Source: Oscillospiraceae bacterium
GTDB lineage: Bacteria > Bacillota > Clostridia > Oscillospirales > Acutalibacteraceae
Assembly: GCA_015065685.1 (NCBI GenBank)
Contig: SVPU01000002.1
Location: 1 to 64,000, forward strand
DNA: 64,000 nucleotides
Direction: 5' to 3'
This document shows positions 62,589 through 64,000 of this stretch, one piece after another (the stretch's first letter is position 1; each line of letters opens with the position of its first letter). The notes beneath the pieces are model-generated. The model saw only the letters and a program-made list of their open reading frames with translations. It searched no databases and was not told the DNA's origin. A program made the translations under genes and the position numbers.

Positions 62589-63965
62589 TTAATAAATACT
62601 ACCAACAGTTCTTGGATAAAGAATGACATCGCGTATATTCTGGATGCCTGTAACATACATAATCATTCTTTCAAGTCCCAAACCAAAACCGCTGTGCGGC
62701 ACAGAGCCAAAGCGGCGAAGAGCAATATAATGCTCATATTCTTCAATAGACATTCCCCTAACCTTCATTGCTTCCAACAATTTGTCAAGGTCTGCCTCAC
62801 GCTCGCTGCAGCCGATAATCTCACCAACACCGGGAACTAAAAGGTCAGTGGCGGCAACTGTTTTACCGTCAGCATTCTGCTTCATATAAAAAGATTTAAT
62901 TTCTTTGGGATAATCGGTTATGAAAACGGGTTTCTTGCAGATTTCTTCCGAAATATATCTCTCGTGCTCTGTCATTAAATCACAGCCCCATTCAACGGGA
63001 TACTGGAACTTAACATCGGCTTTTTTAAGTGCGTCGATAGCTTCGGTATAAGTCATAACAGCGAAATCATTTGAAACAACGCTATTAAGCTTATCAATAA
63101 GACCTTTCTCGAAATGAGCATCAAAGAACTTAAGCTCTTGTGGGCATTTTTCAATAACAGTGTTGATAATATGCTTTATAAGACCTTCTGCAATTTCAAT
63201 AATATCGGGCAACTCAGCAAAAGCAACTTCGGGTTCAACGTGCCAGAATTCCGCAACGTGTCGGGGTGTATTGCTCTTCTCTGCTCTGAAAGAAGGGCCA
63301 AATGTATAAATCTTGCCGAGCGCCATAGCGGCAACCTCGCCCTCTAACTGACCCGAAACACTGAGTGCTGCCCTTTTACCGAAGAAATCATCTGCGTTGT
63401 AATCCTCTTCGTTTTTATAGTCATTGCTATAACCAATTGTGGTAACCTTAAACATTTCACCGGCGCCTTCACAGTCGCTTGCGGTGATTAAAGGTGTGTG
63501 AACATATACAAAGCGTCTATCTTGGAAATATTCGTGAATTGCCTGAGAAACCACAGAACGAACTCTGAAAACAGCATTAAATGTATTTGTTCTGACTCTA
63601 AGGTGTGGAATGGTGCGCAAATATTCTAATGTGTGGCGTTTCTTCTGCAAAGGATATTCGGGCGGACATACGCCTAAAACCTCAATAGATTTTGCGTTGA
63701 TTTCAACAGAATCAACCGCAACCGCAGACTTAACAACAGTGCCAACAACCTTAAGAGATGTGCCGAGCTTCATAAACTCAGAAATTTCTGAAATCTGAGT
63801 TTTATCAATAACAATTTGCAGGTGCTTTAGTGAAGTACCGTCATTAAGCTCAATAAAAGCCATGTTTTTAGAATCTCTGGAAGTTCTCACCCAACCGCAA
63901 ACGGTTACGTCGGTGTTCAAAAAAGATTCCTTTTCAAAAATATCAATAATATCAATGTGTTTCAT
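62589..63965 (-). CDS. asnS: Asparagine-tRNA ligase
   Basis: Charges tRNA-Asn. ATG 63965 (MKHIDIIDIFEK) follows GGAG by about 6 bases. The 458-aa chain has an N-terminal OB fold (VTVCGWVRTSRDSKNMAFIEL, about 20-40) and class II motif 1. Motif 2 is FRAEKSNTPRHVAEFWHVE (about 223-241), and motif 3 is GFGLGLERMIMYVTG near the C-terminus (about 430-444). Its start lies 35 bases from the window edge, so any T-box leader would be outside. Confidence 0.97.
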   Translation of the reverse strand: MKHIDIIDIFEKESFLNTDVTVCGWVRTSRDSKNMAFIELNDGTSLKHLQIVIDKTQISEISEFMKLGTSLKVVGTVVKSAVAVDSVEINAKSIEVLGVCPPEYPLQKKRHTLEYLRTIPHLRVRTNTFNAVFRVRSVVSQAIHEYFQDRRFVYVHTPLITASDCEGAGEMFKVTTIGYSNDYKNEEDYNADDFFGKRAALSVSGQLEGEVAAMALGKIYTFGPSFRAEKSNTPRHVAEFWHVEPEVAFAELPDIIEIAEGLIKHIINTVIEKCPQELKFFDAHFEKGLIDKLNSVVSNDFAVMTYTEAIDALKKADVKFQYPVEWGCDLMTEHERYISEEICKKPVFITDYPKEIKSFYMKQNADGKTVAATDLLVPGVGEIIGCSEREADLDKLLEAMKVRGMSIEEYEHYIALRRFGSVPHSGFGLGLERMIMYVTGIQNIRDVILYPRTVGSIY

Positions 63966-64000
63966 AAAAAACTCCATTCCGCCAAAGGCTAAAAATAAAA

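Overview
The window looks like a low-GC, spore-forming Firmicute of class Clostridia, probably an Oscillospirales/Ruminococcaceae-type gut anaerobe. The evidence is near-consensus TTGACA/TATAAT promoters, GGAGG ribosome sites, YunB and YlmC/YmxH sporulation-family proteins, an electron-bifurcating [FeFe] hydrogenase operon, a FolT-type ECF substrate-binding subunit, and a purine operon that splits PurH into a lone formyltransferase plus a PurO-type cyclohydrolase. Base composition is fairly even by eye and nothing suggests a large island. The window opens inside a group II intron, a multicopy element, so its left edge may be a contig end.

Left part (1-20.8 kb). The 3' end of a group II intron (1 to about 109) runs into the second exon of dnaE. 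Then follow pfkA, mnmA, a D,D-carboxypeptidase, pgi and a small P-loop protein. An AraC regulator diverges from a Gfo/Idh/MocA oxidoreductase. A minus-strand lysine/diaminopimelate operon (asd-dapA-dapB) faces queA-tgt-yajC-TIGR04086. A lone class I fumarase beta subunit overlaps a DivIVA-like coiled-coil gene. pcrA, a membrane protein and an MgtC-family protein complete the section.

Middle (20.9-42 kb). One ten-gene operon encodes a HydABC-type NADH/ferredoxin hydrogenase. Between its NuoE-like and ferredoxin/NuoF/HydA genes sit six genes that look regulatory: two DRTGG proteins, two GHKL ATPases without a phosphoacceptor domain, a PHP-domain protein and a sensory-type [FeFe] hydrogenase. 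Next come a TtcA-like tRNA thiolase, an OGG-type glycosylase, several small or membrane proteins, greA, an Lrp-aminotransferase pair, two tRNA-Ser genes beside a perfect 64-bp direct repeat, yunB, ligA, tRNA-Leu, a sugar-phosphate isomerase-like gene and tcdA.

Right part (42.1-64 kb). A THF riboswitch precedes folT, followed by a DUF6440 gene and the minus-strand groES-groEL. A ZTP riboswitch precedes a co-directional operon purE-purF-purM-purN-purO-purH-glyA-purD-purL-fhs. The PurF homologue lacks the N-terminal catalytic cysteine. The operon joins purine synthesis to one-carbon supply: GlyA and Fhs feed 10-formyl-THF to PurN and PurH, and the two riboswitches sense folate and its shortage signal. 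The window ends with minus-strand rpsT and an asnS-asnA-nucleotide-sugar dehydratase group.

The most unusual points are the intron inside dnaE beside the catalytic-aspartate motif, the sensor module inside the hydrogenase operon, the Cys-less PurF, the tRNA-Ser direct repeat, and several starts placed directly after terminator-like hairpins.
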